Assembly: GCA_005281725.1 (NCBI GenBank) | Contig: SSBO01000015.1 | Location: 96,382 to 160,381 of the forward strand | Origin: Wuchereria bancrofti | Taxonomy: Eukaryota; Nematoda; Chromadorea; Rhabditida; Onchocercidae | Length of the DNA stretch: 64,000 nucleotides | Direction of reading: 5' to 3' | The notes under the pieces: generated by a model | Databases searched by the model: none | Seen by the model: only the letters and a program-made list of their open reading frames with translations | Told to the model about the DNA's origin: nothing | Translations under genes and position numbers: made by a program | Shown here: piece after piece, positions 25,220 to 39,700 of the stretch | Position numbering within the stretch: position 1 is the stretch's first letter | Layout of the letters: every line of letters starts with the position of its first letter

Positions 25220-26781
25220 TCAAGCAATTCGATAAATAAGATGTAAGCCTGAATCAGTATCAACTATATCACTCAACTGTCCAACCTGAAAAAAAAAACT
25301 ATAATAATAAAGCAAGCATGATTGTTTGAGAATCCGTAATAAAAATTTAATCTTCCAGTTTTACACAAAAATTTTCTTGGGCATGAACACTTCCACTTCT
25401 ATTAGTGGTGAGATTGCGAATATTTTTCTTGGAAAAAAATTAGGCATATTAACTTAGTCTTTCTTATCTCTGTTCTAAAATATGTCAGATGCAAAATATC
25501 CTCTTTCAGCATCTCACTCATGCTAACACTCTAAATATACTATCATCATACGTCTGATAAGGATAAATTTAAAATCTCTTAAATAAAGTAAAAGTTACTG
25601 CAAGAGCAAAAGCGGCGTCTTCAAAAGATTTTTGCATCTGTCGGCGTTTAAAAAACCCCAAATCACCACCTCGCTTCGCTGAGGAACAATCGCTAAATTC
25701 CTTAGCCAAATCTCTCAATTTTGATTTTCTATCAGATGCCTCCTCAATTTGCTTTCTATAGCCTGCAAAGAAAAAAAAAACTTATTTTTCAACGAAAAGA
25801 TTTTCGTTAGAAATATGCGAAATTAGAAAAATGAGACATGATAATATTAACAAATAGAACGTATAACAGATGAAAAATTAGTCTAATTCCTCATCCATCT
25901 TTCGTCACCATCCAATGCTTCCCTGCAAAAGATGAAACTCATAAACGCAGTTCGATCCGAAAAGCTAAATTTAGGTGAATACAGCTGAGAAGTATGAGAG
26001 ACGGATAATTTTTTCTTTTTGGAAAGAAAAAAAAACACTAGGAAACTAAGTCGAACCAGTCAAAATTTTCCTCGCATCTTCTTTTGATCGTGTAATAACA
26101 TCTGAGCGCCATGATGAAGGACGCCTCGAACCACTATGTTTTACTAACAAATGTGCGCAATGTACCTAAAAATCACTCATTTCAATAATTATCATATATG
26201 TTGCACTTCAGTCAAGTGAAAATGCATGATGATGAACAGAAAACGTTTAAAATACATCTTGAGATCGTTTTAAAACAAATTTTTGCTGCAATTAGATGAT
26301 TTTGTGTAATGAATATAGTTACAAAACTATAATCCAAAGAATTTGTTTTAAATTCATGAATTTGCTACTTATCCTTTTAAATTTCTCATATGATGATCAT
26401 TAAGTAGTTACTGGAAAAAAAAAAACTTCCGAAATATACTTCATTCAAGCTTGCTTGCGCCGGATCAGCTGGTTTTGTGGGACGTTCCCACTGACTGCGA
26501 CCAGTGTATACATTGAAATAATAAAACCGGTCTAAAATGATTACATAAATGAATCTAGTGAAAAAACTTGACAGCGAAAGACCTACACTTCTAAATTCCC
26601 AAACGAATAAAGCAGTGAAAAACATAATCTTCAAAGAAATGTTAAACAAACTATTTGAGCGACTCATTCGTTTCTCCCATCCCTTTGGTAATTCTTTTAC
26701 AGCTTCCTTCTCTTCTTCCTCAACTTGATCGCCATCATCCGATCTACTACGTTTTTTTTCCGGCTCAACAGAGAGAGACAT
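25220..26781 (-). CDS. pinn-1: Pin1-type peptidyl-prolyl cis-trans isomerase (WW + parvulin, 5 exons, 186 aa)
   Basis: Catalyses cis/trans isomerisation of phospho-Ser/Thr-Pro bonds in signalling and nuclear proteins. Exons: 26652-26781, 26440-26531, 26057-26165, 25599-25762, 25220-25285; all phases agree and give 186 residues against about 163 in human PIN1. The extra length is an acidic/basic N-terminal extension (residues 1-30) with KKRSRS, which could be a nuclear signal. The WW domain runs from [12 protein letters not shown] to [15 protein letters not shown]. In the parvulin domain the phosphate-binding K83, R88 and R89 ([12 protein letters not shown]), the active-site H79, C136 (FSDCSS), S177 and H180 (DSGLHLI) match human K63, R68, R69, H59, C113, S154 and H157. 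It should be active. A TATAG acceptor sits a few bases before the ATG, consistent with trans-splicing. Confidence 0.96.
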
Positions 26782-27323
26782 CGAAACTATACGCTAATCC
26801 ACAATGAATATGTGAATTTTATATAAAATATGATCTAAAAAAGTAAGATAAGAACGGATAATGCTAAAATATAACAAACCCGAAAACATCAAATTTTTTC
26901 AGTGTGCACAAACTGATTTCTCACATTACAAAATATTATCTTTAATAAATGAGTATTTCAGAAATTTGCATAATACTTGAGTAACGGTATAGTTTAAGAA
27001 GCATCACTATCTTGAATAAATATCGATGAAGTATCCTTGGAAGATTTTTATTGATAATACATTGTTAATATTTTCTACAAAAATCACAAATTTTTACCAT
27101 CAAATAAATAAAGGAATCACCCGTGAAGAATTAAGGACGTGCGAAACACAACTTTATATGAATATCTTCTACAGAAAATTTACGCAAATATCAAACAAAC
27201 AAGTTTGCTTGGTTGTAACTGTCGGTATCAGAAATAAAAAAACTAGAAAAAAACTAAAAGTACAAACAAAAGCAAAAATGTAGAATGACAATTACGATGC
27301 TGCATAGCGCAATAACGTTCCAA
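26782..27323. other. 541-bp gap between FOXRED1 stop and Pin1 start
   Basis: Holds the FOXRED1 3' UTR and the sequence before Pin1. The plus-strand frame at 27026-27283 is A-rich and unsupported. The short gap is the basis for the operon suggestion. Confidence 0.5.
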
Positions 27324-30300
27324 TTAACCGTACTCTTCCTCTAATTTTTCCATTTTAATCAATCGTCTCATATCAAATTTTCGTAAATTTAATGATACAT
27401 ATGCGCCTTCCAGCAATTTTTCAGCATAACTTCGTCCGACAGCTAAGGAATGCTGCATACCACGATTCCCAAACCCGCATAGGAAATGTAAATTTTGATA
27501 AAGTAAATGCTCTCCGATAACAGGTGAGTTGTCGAATGTATTCACATCTTCATAACCTGCCCAAGCACTTTTAATCTGAAGATTTTTAAAAGAGATAAAA
27601 TATGAAACAAATCAATCAAATTCAACTAATATGTCAAACATAATTTTCTGTTTTTAATAGAAAAGGCATTTTGTTTTATCTTAATTAATGTAATTTAATT
27701 AATAAATATCTCATTTTTCTCTAGAAAAAGCTGCCTCTATTTTGAAACAGAGAAAGTGTAAGATAAGGATTAAAATTTCGATATAGTTATCGTCATTAAA
27801 CGATAGTCAATATCAGAGAGAATTTGTATCTCAAGAGCCAGGATTTCATTCAGCCTCAAACTGATGCTTTGTTTTCCATAAACTATGCTAGTAGTCAAAG
27901 AGTTCATTAATGCAAAGACCGTCAACACCTCGATAAAACTTACTTTTAAATTTCTAAATGCTGGAATCCTTTTCGCTAGAGTTGGCCAAATATCATTATA
28001 AAAGTAGTTGTAATCTACTTCCAGATTCGAGTGGTCCATTTTTTCATCTTCTTCCTGTAAAAATTATGGTCGTAAATACAAAAAAGGAAATGGATGAACA
28101 ATAACCTATACATTTCACAATTCATCCGAATTTTTCACCTTATTCGGGATTTTCCCACAAATGAATGTATTACCGACTTCTTCCATCAAACAATAAACAC
28201 CACTGGGATCGACAAGAGCCGGCATATCCAAGGCAGGAACATCAGGTGCATGTACAACAAACATCATACGCTTCCGTGCAACAACCGGTATCTTAACAGC
28301 CAACAAATCTCGTCCCTTCCCTAAAAATTCAATGTTCTTGTTCTAAATTACAACTTCACACTCAACTGGCCTTCAAAACTTCTCACTAAAAAATATTACA
28401 TTTACAAGTAAAACAAATGTCTCACCAATTCTCGCCATTTCGGCAATGCGACCAGACCAAGCACCAGCAGCAACAACAATATGATTAGATCGTACGATTC
28501 TTGCAGAAGCATCTGTCATTTCCGGGCGAATCTACAAATATATGTGAATTTTATTGCTGCAAGAACATATATAGGATATAATAAAAACCTGGCAAATAAA
28601 GCTAAATGCCTACATAGGCTCCGTGGATATGCTTATTACGCCAAACTGCTTCATCCGCATCATCTGTAATACCATGTATTTCTGTAGTACCATACCTTTG
28701 ACCAAAATAAAAACCTAAAAATGAAACATTCATATTAAAAAAATCATCCAAACTATATCAGTGAAGCCAAATCATAAATATATTGATTTTACATGAAGCT
28801 ATTTGGCAGCATAAGTCCTATAAAATCAATTTTGATGTCTTATGATAAAGAATGAAATATAACAGGATGCCGCTTCCCTAACTTTTCATGTATTCCTTTA
28901 ACTTGAAAAGGAAAAAGCAGTGCAATAAAGGAATTACTTAAAAGTCCAAACAGTGTCTGTGACAATCACTAAAAAGACAAAACTTTAAGAAAATTTTCTA
29001 GTTTTGCTTTAGTGAACAAAGTATTTGTTAGTGAGTACAGCATGCCCTGAACCACTAAATAGTTGTTTTTAGTTAGCTTAAAAATGGATAATATGGCAGT
29101 CTGCCTCTTTTGGAGATCAGAGCAGAACATTAGCAATTTCCTATTTAAAAAATTTTGCAAAATTAATCGCTATTTAGAGTAATGGAGACTCGAATGCTTC
29201 TTCCTAAACATATTATATTACGTAATGAAAATACACGCAAAGTTCTAAAAGCATTTGCTGCATACCTTCCACCTCTCCTTTAAGATACTGTACACCCAAA
29301 GTAAGGTTCTTTTCCCGTATAGCTGACAACAATTGCCAAGAGTCGATTGTACCTTCATTTTCCAAACCTACAAAATCTCATATATTACACTCACCTTCTA
29401 TCTTGCTCAACATCATAACGAGTTAATGAAAGCAAATTTACCGTATGAGCCGAGTAATACATCATCAAAATTGATAAAAGGAAACTTCGCATATAACTCA
29501 TTACGGTTTAGCAAATCAATTCGGGCACCATTTTGCCTGAAAATTTACCGAAATAATTTTATCAATACTTTCCTGAAATAATTTACAGATATTTTTCTTT
29601 TGAACTTTTCTCTGTAATGAGTTTTTCAAAAGTCTCTTAAAACTTTATTAGCATGACGGATGATGTAAATGAGTGATATGCAAACTGATTACGTTCTATT
29701 CTATCAATTTAGCTATATAATTTTTGAAATCTGATCCCAGATTTGTGGTATCAAGAAATTATGAAATAAATTAAGTATAATTAGTTCAAATTTCTAAGGC
29801 AAGATAAAGTGGCTAGAAGAAAGCTGCATACAAAATGAATATGGGGTGAATCTAAGAATCTAATTCAGAAGTTTACTTAGTGGTACAGTTCCAGTTCCAC
29901 TAAGTAATCTTTTGACTTCAGCCGATCAGTCGTCGATATGAAAATATTTCCAATAATTTAAATTCAGTTACACAATTAGACCAACGTTTGCACTTTCCAA
30001 TTCCGCTTCAGTCGATCCACTTCTTCAGGAGTGCGAGCCAAATACATGAAACCCATTGGTAAAAAATTTATATCAGGAGGATCGTTGTCTAAAAACATTT
30101 ATTATAAATCATAAAGCACTAATCAATTTCAGTATACCAACATAAAAAAAGGCAAGTAAAAAATTCGATGACTTAACTATATGTATGGAAGAATTATTCA
30201 TGGGAATTATTAGGTAGGAACTAACTGAAATTCTAGAATGGAAATCTACCTAAAATACGCAAATGTTGGCCAGCATGACGAAGATATTCAGCGGCAAAAG

Positions 30301-31991
30301 CTGACATTGTAACATGTTCAGGGATTGAAAACTGCTGTGAGATGCCACCACATGTTAACATTGAAGCACACTGTGCAAACTGCAATTGAACATCACATTT
30401 AAAAGAGGTAGAAAAACTTGGTAAAGAAGTGAATTTCCAACTTTCATGTTGTCTAACTTTCAAAGAGGCTAACTTTAACACGGTTTGTTTATCTAACGCA
30501 GTTATGGTCTGAAGATAGTGTTCAAAAACTCTAAAATTTATGTCGCATTACGGTTTAAAATAAAATTACACTTAGGAAAGATTTTTCTTTTAGTTTTCTT
30601 ATATCAGTTTAGTCATTCATCATGATATCCTGTTTTACTGGAAAATGTCCGCTTTTACATTATACTGAAAAAGCTGACGAATAAGTGAGATTAAAAAATA
30701 AAAGTTTGAAACTGTTGCCTTATCGTTATTCTCTACAACCGTCACTTTGTAGTCTTCATCACGAAACGCTTGCTTCAACCAGTATGCAACAGATGATCCT
30801 ATCAACCCACCTCCGATGATTAATACCTAAAAAACTTCAACTGAGGCTTGTGAATATGAGTGCTTTATCCTTCACGGTAAACACCGAATAAAATAATTTA
30901 AGTACATTCATTTTAAAATTTAAATACATCAAATATACCCAGAACTTTACCATAGCAGCATGTTAAAGTATGAATGAGACTCATCAGCTTCTATTAACTG
31001 GCATTTGACCAAATATCAAGGCAAATTTCTTCTCAAATAATCCAACTTCTGACAGCAAAGCAGAAGCTCTAAAGACAATGCAAATAATAACCACAATTAG
31101 CATCAAATTACTTGAGTTTCGAACGGGAACAACTCGAGATCCATTGCGTGTCGCTTGATGTGTGCAATAGGATTATTCCTCTGGTAAGGATCCATTTTGG
31201 CCTAAATTTATGTAATTGTCAAACATAATGTGATTTAATAGAAGTTTACAAGCAGATTTCCGACTATTTAAGAAGCTGTTGCGGTTTATTTAATAATATA
31301 TCAACAAAAACTGAAGGAAGTTACAAAGGGAAGTAAAAACAATTCTGTTATGACGACGGCTGAAAAAAAAGAAAGATTATTTCTTACAAGAAATGTGTTG
31401 ATACTTTTAGTGATATGAACTGAAAAACAACTTAAAATAAGTAAATCAATAAGAAAAAGAAAAAAAATGCCGTAAAATATTACTTCTTTCCACCGCCTTT
31501 TCCATCGTTTTACATCATACTTCAAAGCATACCACATCCGCTTCAAAACGTCTTCTCCAGGCTCGAAATGTCTTTCATTCTCGAAGTCTAAACTCAGCAA
31601 TATAGTAAAAAAATAAAGAAAATAGAAGAAAACATTCAAAATAAAGATAAAAGAAAATAATGAATCAGTTCTTGGTCTATCTCTTTTTTCCTTTAATAAT
31701 TAACAAATCTGGGGGCTATTAATATAATCTAGGATGATGAGAAAACAATAAAACACTACAGTGAAATGAAGTCGATAAACAGGAAGAAAGAACCCTTTAA
31801 AAAAACTTCAGAAAAAAAGGACTCAAGTCATTATCGGAAATTATATTCAAATCCGCAATATTAAGTTATATTAAGCCTTGAACTTACTTACTTTGCCATC
31901 TAGTTAAGGGTGTTGTATGAAAGAACGCCGCATTTACCCTAAATAACGGAAACTGATGAAAGCCTGTCAGAATATTTTTTGCCGTCCACAT
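27324..31991 (-). CDS. foxred-1: FOXRED1, mitochondrial FAD-dependent oxidoreductase / complex I assembly factor (13 exons, 529 aa)
   Basis: Mitochondrial DAO-family flavoprotein needed for NADH dehydrogenase (complex I) assembly. Exons: 31892-31991, 31484-31587, 31112-31201, 30713-30826, 30250-30379, 29986-30088, 29442-29536, 29266-29367, 28614-28714, 28426-28531, 28139-28320, 27944-28054, 27324-27575. All phases fit and give 529 residues (human 486). The N-terminus (MWTAKNILTGFHQF...) is basic/hydrophobic without acids, a plausible mitochondrial presequence. GGGLIG (about 103-108) is the Rossmann FAD motif. Further family motifs: GGISQQFSIPE, GTIDSW, AAGAWSG, ARKRMMFV, NLEVDYNYF...RIPAF, SAWAGYEDVNTFD and GFGNRGMQHSLAVGR. 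TTTGCAG lies two bases before the ATG, a likely spliced-leader site. The start is well placed because no upstream exon is needed. Confidence 0.96.
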
Positions 31992-33743
31992 TTCTGCAAA
32001 AAAAAAATTCATAACGTCAACAAAATTCACACCAGATTAGAATAGCATGTTACATTATGATGCGAAACAATGAAAGTTTAGTACAATCTCTTACCAACAC
32101 GATTGCGACAAAGATGAAAGCACTATAGGGAGAAAAAAACTTTTTATTAAGCTATTATAAGCTATATTGAACAGCTTTAATTAAAAAAAGTGGTAGACAG
32201 TTTTGAAATTATTTTCCTTAAATTAAATTTATAAGCTGTTCTTTTCAGATTCTTTAATTCCTTAACTTAAATTTATAAGCTTTTTTGGTAGCAAACGCCC
32301 CAATATTTTTCTTAATATTACCTCACAAAGAATTGATGGACTTGGTCAACTACTGACATAAATAACTTTTAATTTCTTCCATTTCAATTTTCTCAAATGT
32401 TATTTATACAAATATTTTATTTATCCTAACGAAAATCATTTAAGGAGAAATCTTTAACACTAATAATCACGATCAAATAAAAGCGAGCAAAATCAAATAT
32501 TATTTACTAATTACAGGGATAAAAATTTTATAGCACTTCTTCATATATTTACCAAGGATTTTTTAAAAATTACTCCCAAAAAAAGGAGAAAAATACATTA
32601 ATTCAACTAATTTACTACTGCAAACTTGTAAACATCCCTATTTAACCATTTTCTCACCAATCTTTTCATTACTCTCGATCACTGTTATAATTAATCATCG
32701 TTGATCTTTTAACACTCTCTCAATCTTTTCATCTCAATCAAAGTCATATGTTTCCTCCATGTTCTATACTCTCTAACTACACAATATATTCTCTAATTGC
32801 ACACTGTCTCGTAAATCTTAGCAACTCCTAAATTCTCTCAAAATACTGTATTCTATTGTCCCAGACACCTGTACAATGTACGTTTAACCACAACCTCTCT
32901 CCAAAAACCATTATATTCCTACCCTTCTCCTGTTCTATAGGAAATCACAGTGTTGCATTCTCGTCGTATGCTACAAACTATGAAATGTAATGATGGGAAT
33001 TTGTGTGATGAGTGGCGGTAAAATCGTACAGCAATTGTGGTTGTCACTCTTTTTGGGGACACGCAGAGTTCTTCTTTAAATTGAGAGAAATATGAAGTTT
33101 TGAAATCTTGTAAATGACTTTTTCTTACTTAATCTACTTAAAGTAAGTTTAATTACTCAATAAGAATTATGAAAATTTTTAAATGTCACCACAATATGCT
33201 GTAAGGGATTGTGTTTCTTTTTTGAGCGATTGTCTATTACCGATGTCTTCAGTACAACCCTAAGCAATTGATGGTTACTACTCTAAGGTATTAGTGGTTG
33301 ATAATATTGTTTGAACATGAAAGTTGTTTAAAAAAAGAATTTAATATTTGGGATTTCGAAATTTAAGATACTTAAAATTTTGGAGCAACTACTTTGACTT
33401 CTTTTTCAAAGCGACATTGTTAATGTAATCCAGTATTAAGTATATTTGCATCCAGATGAGAAAAAAAAAAAACGAAGTATCATAGAAGAATAAATTCCTT
33501 CGATAAGTAAAACTTTTCTTCTTTTTAGTATTTTCAAACACTTCATCATTACAGTAGTCACATTTCGAAGCAAAAATAGTTTATCACATCGAATTATTGA
33601 AATTTTAATGCTACTCTTTTTTGTTTGAAATATTTCAAAAAAAAAAAAAATTAATATTGCAAAATAATTTCATAAATCAACAATTTGAATTTCGTAATTA
33701 TTTACAATATAACGAAGCGTGTATAAAGATTTATACAACAAAA
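31992..33743. other. Intergenic between K-Cl cotransporter and FOXRED1
   Basis: No gene seen. A pyrimidine-rich, C-richer stretch at about 32690-32960 and a GC-richer patch at 32990-33070 could be FOXRED1 promoter or operon-spacer sequence. The plus-strand frame 33621-33803 overlaps the last cotransporter exon and is a shadow. Confidence 0.45.
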
Positions 33744-36700
33744 TTACGAATATTTGGTGATTACTTCGGAACCACTACCTCGGACCAAAAGAACTCGTCG
33801 TAGGTTATGCGTTAGCACATTCAAATATTCCATATAATTAGGAAGAGCAGATTCTTTTTTTGGTGGTTCTGGAAGATTTAATACTACCAGAGCACTTGCA
33901 TTGGACTTTTCGAATATTTTTCCATTCAGACGTACAGCCGAATGAACTTCACGTATTACACGCTGAAAGTCGAATGATACGACTGATTTTTAAAGATCTG
34001 ATCATTTGTGAATGTAATTATACTTTGAATTATTGAATTAATCAAATTTTGATGATGTTTTTAACAATTCCAAGAAAAAAGTGTTTCGACATGAAAAGTT
34101 TTCAAGAAAAAAAAAAACCTCATTTGGTAGATGTTCCTCCAATTGATCACGATTGATAGTGTTGTTTACTTCTGATTCAAATGAACTGAATGTAAACTTC
34201 CTCTCACATTTAAACTTTCTTCCACATTTGTCGTTTTCTAGATCATTATTCGAATGTACGCTTAAAAACAAAATGTATTGAAGCTCGAAAGTTGAAATTT
34301 GAAAAAGTTGGAAGTTGAAACTGTGAAACTATTAGTATAGAATGAATTAAACTGCTGCTATCGTAGAGGAAATTAAAGCTGTAAATGGTCATGAAATTTC
34401 TTTGTTCTTTTCTTCTTTTTTATAAGAGAAATGAAATTTCTTATGACAATAGGAAATCAATTGAAATGCAATAAAATTTATGATGGAAACAACAAAAAAA
34501 AAAAAAAGAAAACGAGAAGCAAACATTCGAAATGGGATGAGTTGTGGAAGATTTGCTGGATACGAATTACTTTCGAAATTGTCAGCCATTAGTTCATTTC
34601 TTTTGGTTTCTGATTCCGCTTGAATTGTTTGACAGAGAACTTTAAGTTCATTCTCTGCAAAATAAGAAAGGAAGAAGAAAGAGAACATTGGAGTTTTTTG
34701 AATTCAGGAAAGAAAAAAAGGTATTTTTAATGAGAAAATATAAATGGATTTCAAATGACGATAAAGTGAATAATTAAAATTAGCTCACTATGTTTATCAT
34801 TTTCGCGTTGTTTTCGATTTTGATCAAGGATAACTTGAGCCTAAAAATATAATAATTTAATTCTTTCAATTCTTCTTCCTATTTTTCTTTGCCCTATTTT
34901 ATTCTAATGATTAATGTTATCACATAATGATGCATATTGATTTAATTGATGATCATAGAGCAAAAATACAAACGGTAAATATTAATTACAAATTTAGTTG
35001 ATGAAAGATAGAAGAATATCAGTTTTAGTTAGATAGCGAAATAGAGATAAATATTTACTTAACAAAAATTCAATTTAATAAACTAATAGCAAAGATAATT
35101 TCATTTAAAATTTTCCGTAGCATATCGTATTTCAGCTAATCCCACTAGTACGAAATTTGTGAATTTTGATAGGATTTTTGCAGTAACATCAATTCAATTA
35201 TAAGATTATTTATAGTCTGAAAACTTTAATTGTTTAGTTTTATGGCACATTTTTCTCGAATAACTTGAAATTTTCAATATACACACATTTAGATGTATTA
35301 TATTCCAATATATTTTCATTTTAGCACAACAAATATTATCATTGTTGTGCTAAAACGAAATGTTCAAGTAAGATCAGATGAAATTATTTAAAAAATTTTT
35401 AGGAGTAGCAATACAATACCATTGAACAACGTTTTTTTCTCGACAAACTTGATGTATCATTTTGCAATGATCGTTGTATTTCATATGCTGATATGTCTGG
35501 AGTTGCAAATTCTTCTAACTAAAGAAAATAATTGTTAAAATAAACGAATTTACAAAGTAGTTTAAGCAAATTTTTCTCTTCTGAAATTCATTGCAATTAT
35601 TTTTAAAGAATGGAAAGGTTTTTTGAAATTTGTTTGTAAAAAAAAAGCAAACAAATAGGTTATGATTTTATTAAATGAACAAGTTGACTGAATGAGTAAT
35701 AATTTATTCAATTAATGGTATTATTAAGCAAGAAATTATTTAAATAGTTATTATGTGATGAAATAAAAATTATTCTCTCTTCATTTCTTCTATTCCGGCA
35801 TTTTATTCAATTTTATCATTTCTTAATTTTCATCTCATTAACTTTTAGTTATAAATATTTGACGTTGAATCGATTCTATTGCAATATTTACAGAAATTTA
35901 ATAAATTAAAAACGTGCATATAAATTAGCATTGATGCGCATTTCGTATAAAAATTTTTCCATGTCATGTCGCAATTGTGATTTATTGTCATCATGTCCAA
36001 CAACAACAAATATTCTTAGGTGACAATTGCGCCAAACCTGAAAATGATGACAGTAGCATGAAAGTATTATTTCTATTATTACTATAATATTCATTTCAAA
36101 TTGCACTATGTTGTCAATTTTTTTTTCATAACTGAAATGATTCGAGAATTAATTCAAGAAGGATTTTTATGAATTCAGGTAAGTCAAGTTAATACCTTAT
36201 GTTGTTTGAGTAAAAATGAAATAAGAAGCAATAAGCCACCATCATGAAGGATCCACCACATGTCAATATTTCCAGCCATTCTGTATTCGTTTTCCGGAAA
36301 ATATGGAATACCTTTTAGTACAAGTAGGCACATATCTTGCATTGCACCATGTTGAAGACGATCTATAATTTAAAAAATGACTTTTTAGAGTTAAAGTTTA
36401 ATTTTTTATTCTTTAATAGACTAAAAGTGTAATTTTCAACTTCATAATTTTAAGTGTCTTATCTGATTTTATAATTGTTATAAAACAAGAAAACAGCAAC
36501 TTACGCAGGAAATGCCAATAAACACTTTCCGCATGTAATTCTTCCGGATACGGAATGAGTAAAGTATTTGGACGCAATGGTCCGATACCACAACTTTGTA
36601 TAAGAGTTGACAATGCACCTTCCAGTTGATCTGCTTCATATATAAGTGATGAACAGAAGCCATGAACTTTTGCATTTGTCATCTCTTCCAGTAGCTCTTT

Positions 36701-39700
36701 TTTCATTTGTGCCGCAATTATCTATTATCATTAGCATCAGAAATGCTTGTCACATTGTCATACTTATCATGCTGTCACCGTTTTTTACTAGTTTCTCATT
36801 GATTATCTCGAAAAAATCTCCTCTCTCTATTATTATCATAGCTGATAAAAACCTGATAAAAAGTAGAAGCTATAATTGTTTATTATTTAACCATTCATTT
36901 TAAACTATCCGATAAGTTCAATTTTGATAAATTTATTTTTCAAGCTAAAAAAATTCCAGAAAATGAGCTCATTTAAGCAAATACCTCGATGGAATATGTT
37001 TTATTTCTTAGTAGAACAATAAAATAAATGCTGTCACCACAGTATTCCTAAATATTTTCTATCTCTTAAATTGATTACCATAACTTTTTATTACTGATTT
37101 GTTTAACAATAAAATTTATGTTTGGTTGAAAAATAAAGTTACTAGTGAATTATTATTACCTTAGCATTCTTATTAGTAGATTGACCTTTGTGCAAAGCTA
37201 CAGCAACGGTCAGACCACGACCTTTTTTAAGTTGACTTGCAAGACTAAGTAATTTTCGAGTGGTTTCATTTTGTCGCCAATTTTCGGCTAATGGCAAATT
37301 TGCAATTAGAAGTAATTGTGGTCGCCAATTTTTTGGATGCGGTTGTTTATCTTCTAATTTTGAAAGTGAAAATTGAGCTGTACTAAGTATAAGTCCTGTC
37401 ATTCCATCACCCCATTCTTTCTTATCACTGAAAATTGATTCGAATAAGTATTCCTTATCTTCCATCTGATAACGTTATCATACAACACAAATACATTTTT
37501 GCATAAATTTGAAACCTAAAATTATGATGAAAAAGTGTAGAAAAGTGAAGTTTATCGAAATAAAATTAGTTTTATAAACTATCAAATTGTTATGAACCAT
37601 CACTTTGCCATATTGATTATTTTTTTTTTTTTGAAAGCAACTTTTTCCCAACTTAAAAAAGTATTCTAATCAAAATTTGTGCTTAAAATTAATGTTTACT
37701 AGTGATATGATAATTTTTTAAATGTTATCAGCTTCTTTCTTTTTCCCCTGATTTAATTTAAAACTTTTATTAATTTACAAAAGCTATACCCTTTCCATGA
37801 CACATACTTATAGATCATACCACAAAGTAATGTGACAATCATAGCATAAATCCAATGGGTTGAGAACATTATAAATAAGCATAATAATGTTCCTAGCAAT
37901 GATAATGTCCTGAAAATGAGTTCTTTTTTTTTTTTGAAAATTATTTAAAAATTTTTTCATTGTAAATATTAAAATGTATACAAAATGTTAGGTAGTACGT
38001 GTTACAATAATTTATCTTCATTATTTAAAGATTTCTTTTATTTTAATTAATGAATAGATTTTATAAATAAACGAATATTTTTATAATTTATAAATTTTTT
38101 ACAAATTTCCATGAAATCTCACCAATGGTAACATTTGAAACGAGGCCTCCAATTTGGCGCACCGAGAATGGAATGTAAAAAGCAAACAAGATTAATGAAT
38201 GCATAACACATCAGGAAAAAAAAATCAACAATTGGCGCAATTCGATCTAATGCCGCCACTAATATAATCAATTCTGCTATTAACACTGTTAAAATTAAAC
38301 TGCAAAAAAGTACATTCATTCAATTAATTCAAATTAATTATTAAAAATTTTCTATTTAATAATTATAATAATGTTATATATCATTGTAACTGATAAGATA
38401 TAGTAATTAATATCATAATTTTTTATATTTTTTTTAATCAAAATAAAAAAGCTTTTTTTTATATACCATCGAAATGGTTCATTCCATCGTGTTAGCACTT
38501 GAAATGATCGCAAAAATGGTAAAACATCATCTTTTGCTATTGATTGTAATAAACGTGGAGCACCTATAAATATCAAATTTTACAAACTTTTTTTTTTTAA
38601 ATAAATTAAACTAATATTTTAGAAATTATTGATTAATTCTATTATCATTGATAAAATCATAAAATGAAGTATAAATAATTACTGCAAAGACATTGTAGTG
38701 CAGCTCCAAAACACGATGTAAATGCACCAATCATAATAATCCATGATGATGGCCAAGCTAATTCAGCTACTACCATACCAGAACCATTCATACTTTGGCC
38801 ATATTTGTCACGTAAAACTGGGCCTTAAATTTGATAAAATAAAATAAAGTTATAAATATAATATGTAAGAAATTAAAAATAACATTAATGAAATATTATA
38901 TAAATGTAGAAAAATAAAATGGGTCTAAAATTTGATAAGTTAAATAAAATTATAAATATAATATGTAAGAAATTAAAAATAACATTAATGAAATATCATA
39001 TAAATGTAGAAAAATAAAATAGGCCTTACAGTTGATAAAATAAAACAAAATTATAAATATAATATGTAAGAAATTAAAAATGACATGAATGGAAAAAATA
39101 TCATATAAATGTGGAGAAAAAAAATTCAAATGAAATTGATAATATTAAAGAATGAAAGATCTGTTTACCTGCAATTGTTGATCCAAAAGCTAAGATGAGA
39201 AAAAAGTATATTGTTGATGTTGTTAACTGTGCAGCAATTGTTCCCTGAGGTATACTTTTTTGAGGATCTTTCAAATCACCTGCAAAATATTTGCATTTAA
39301 TATGACAATTCAAATTTTATAGTTTTAATGATGTTAGTATTTCTTGTTATTAATTAATGCTTAATCTTTTTTATTAATACAATATTATTTTTAAATGTTC
39401 AATGAGAAATTCCTAGAAAAGTGCTAATTAATTTTATGCTACTAACTCGAATAATTAATTGAATGTTTTCAAATATTTTGCATAATAATACTATTTCGTT
39501 AATAAACAAATGATAATAAACAATAATAAATAATAATATACCACTCATATTTGCTCCTGTCATAATGCCAGTAACACTTGGAAAATAAATTGCCATAACG
39601 ACAAAAAATGTCGTTGTGACATCCTAAAATTGTTTTTGAGTAAAAAAAAAATATAATGGTATTGTTTAAAATTAATTCAATTATAAATAATGCAAAAAGT

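Noticed and set aside
32690..32960. Pyrimidine-rich stretch as a possible gene
   Set aside because: Many stops in all frames on both strands and no splice-consistent exon. Described only as intergenic.
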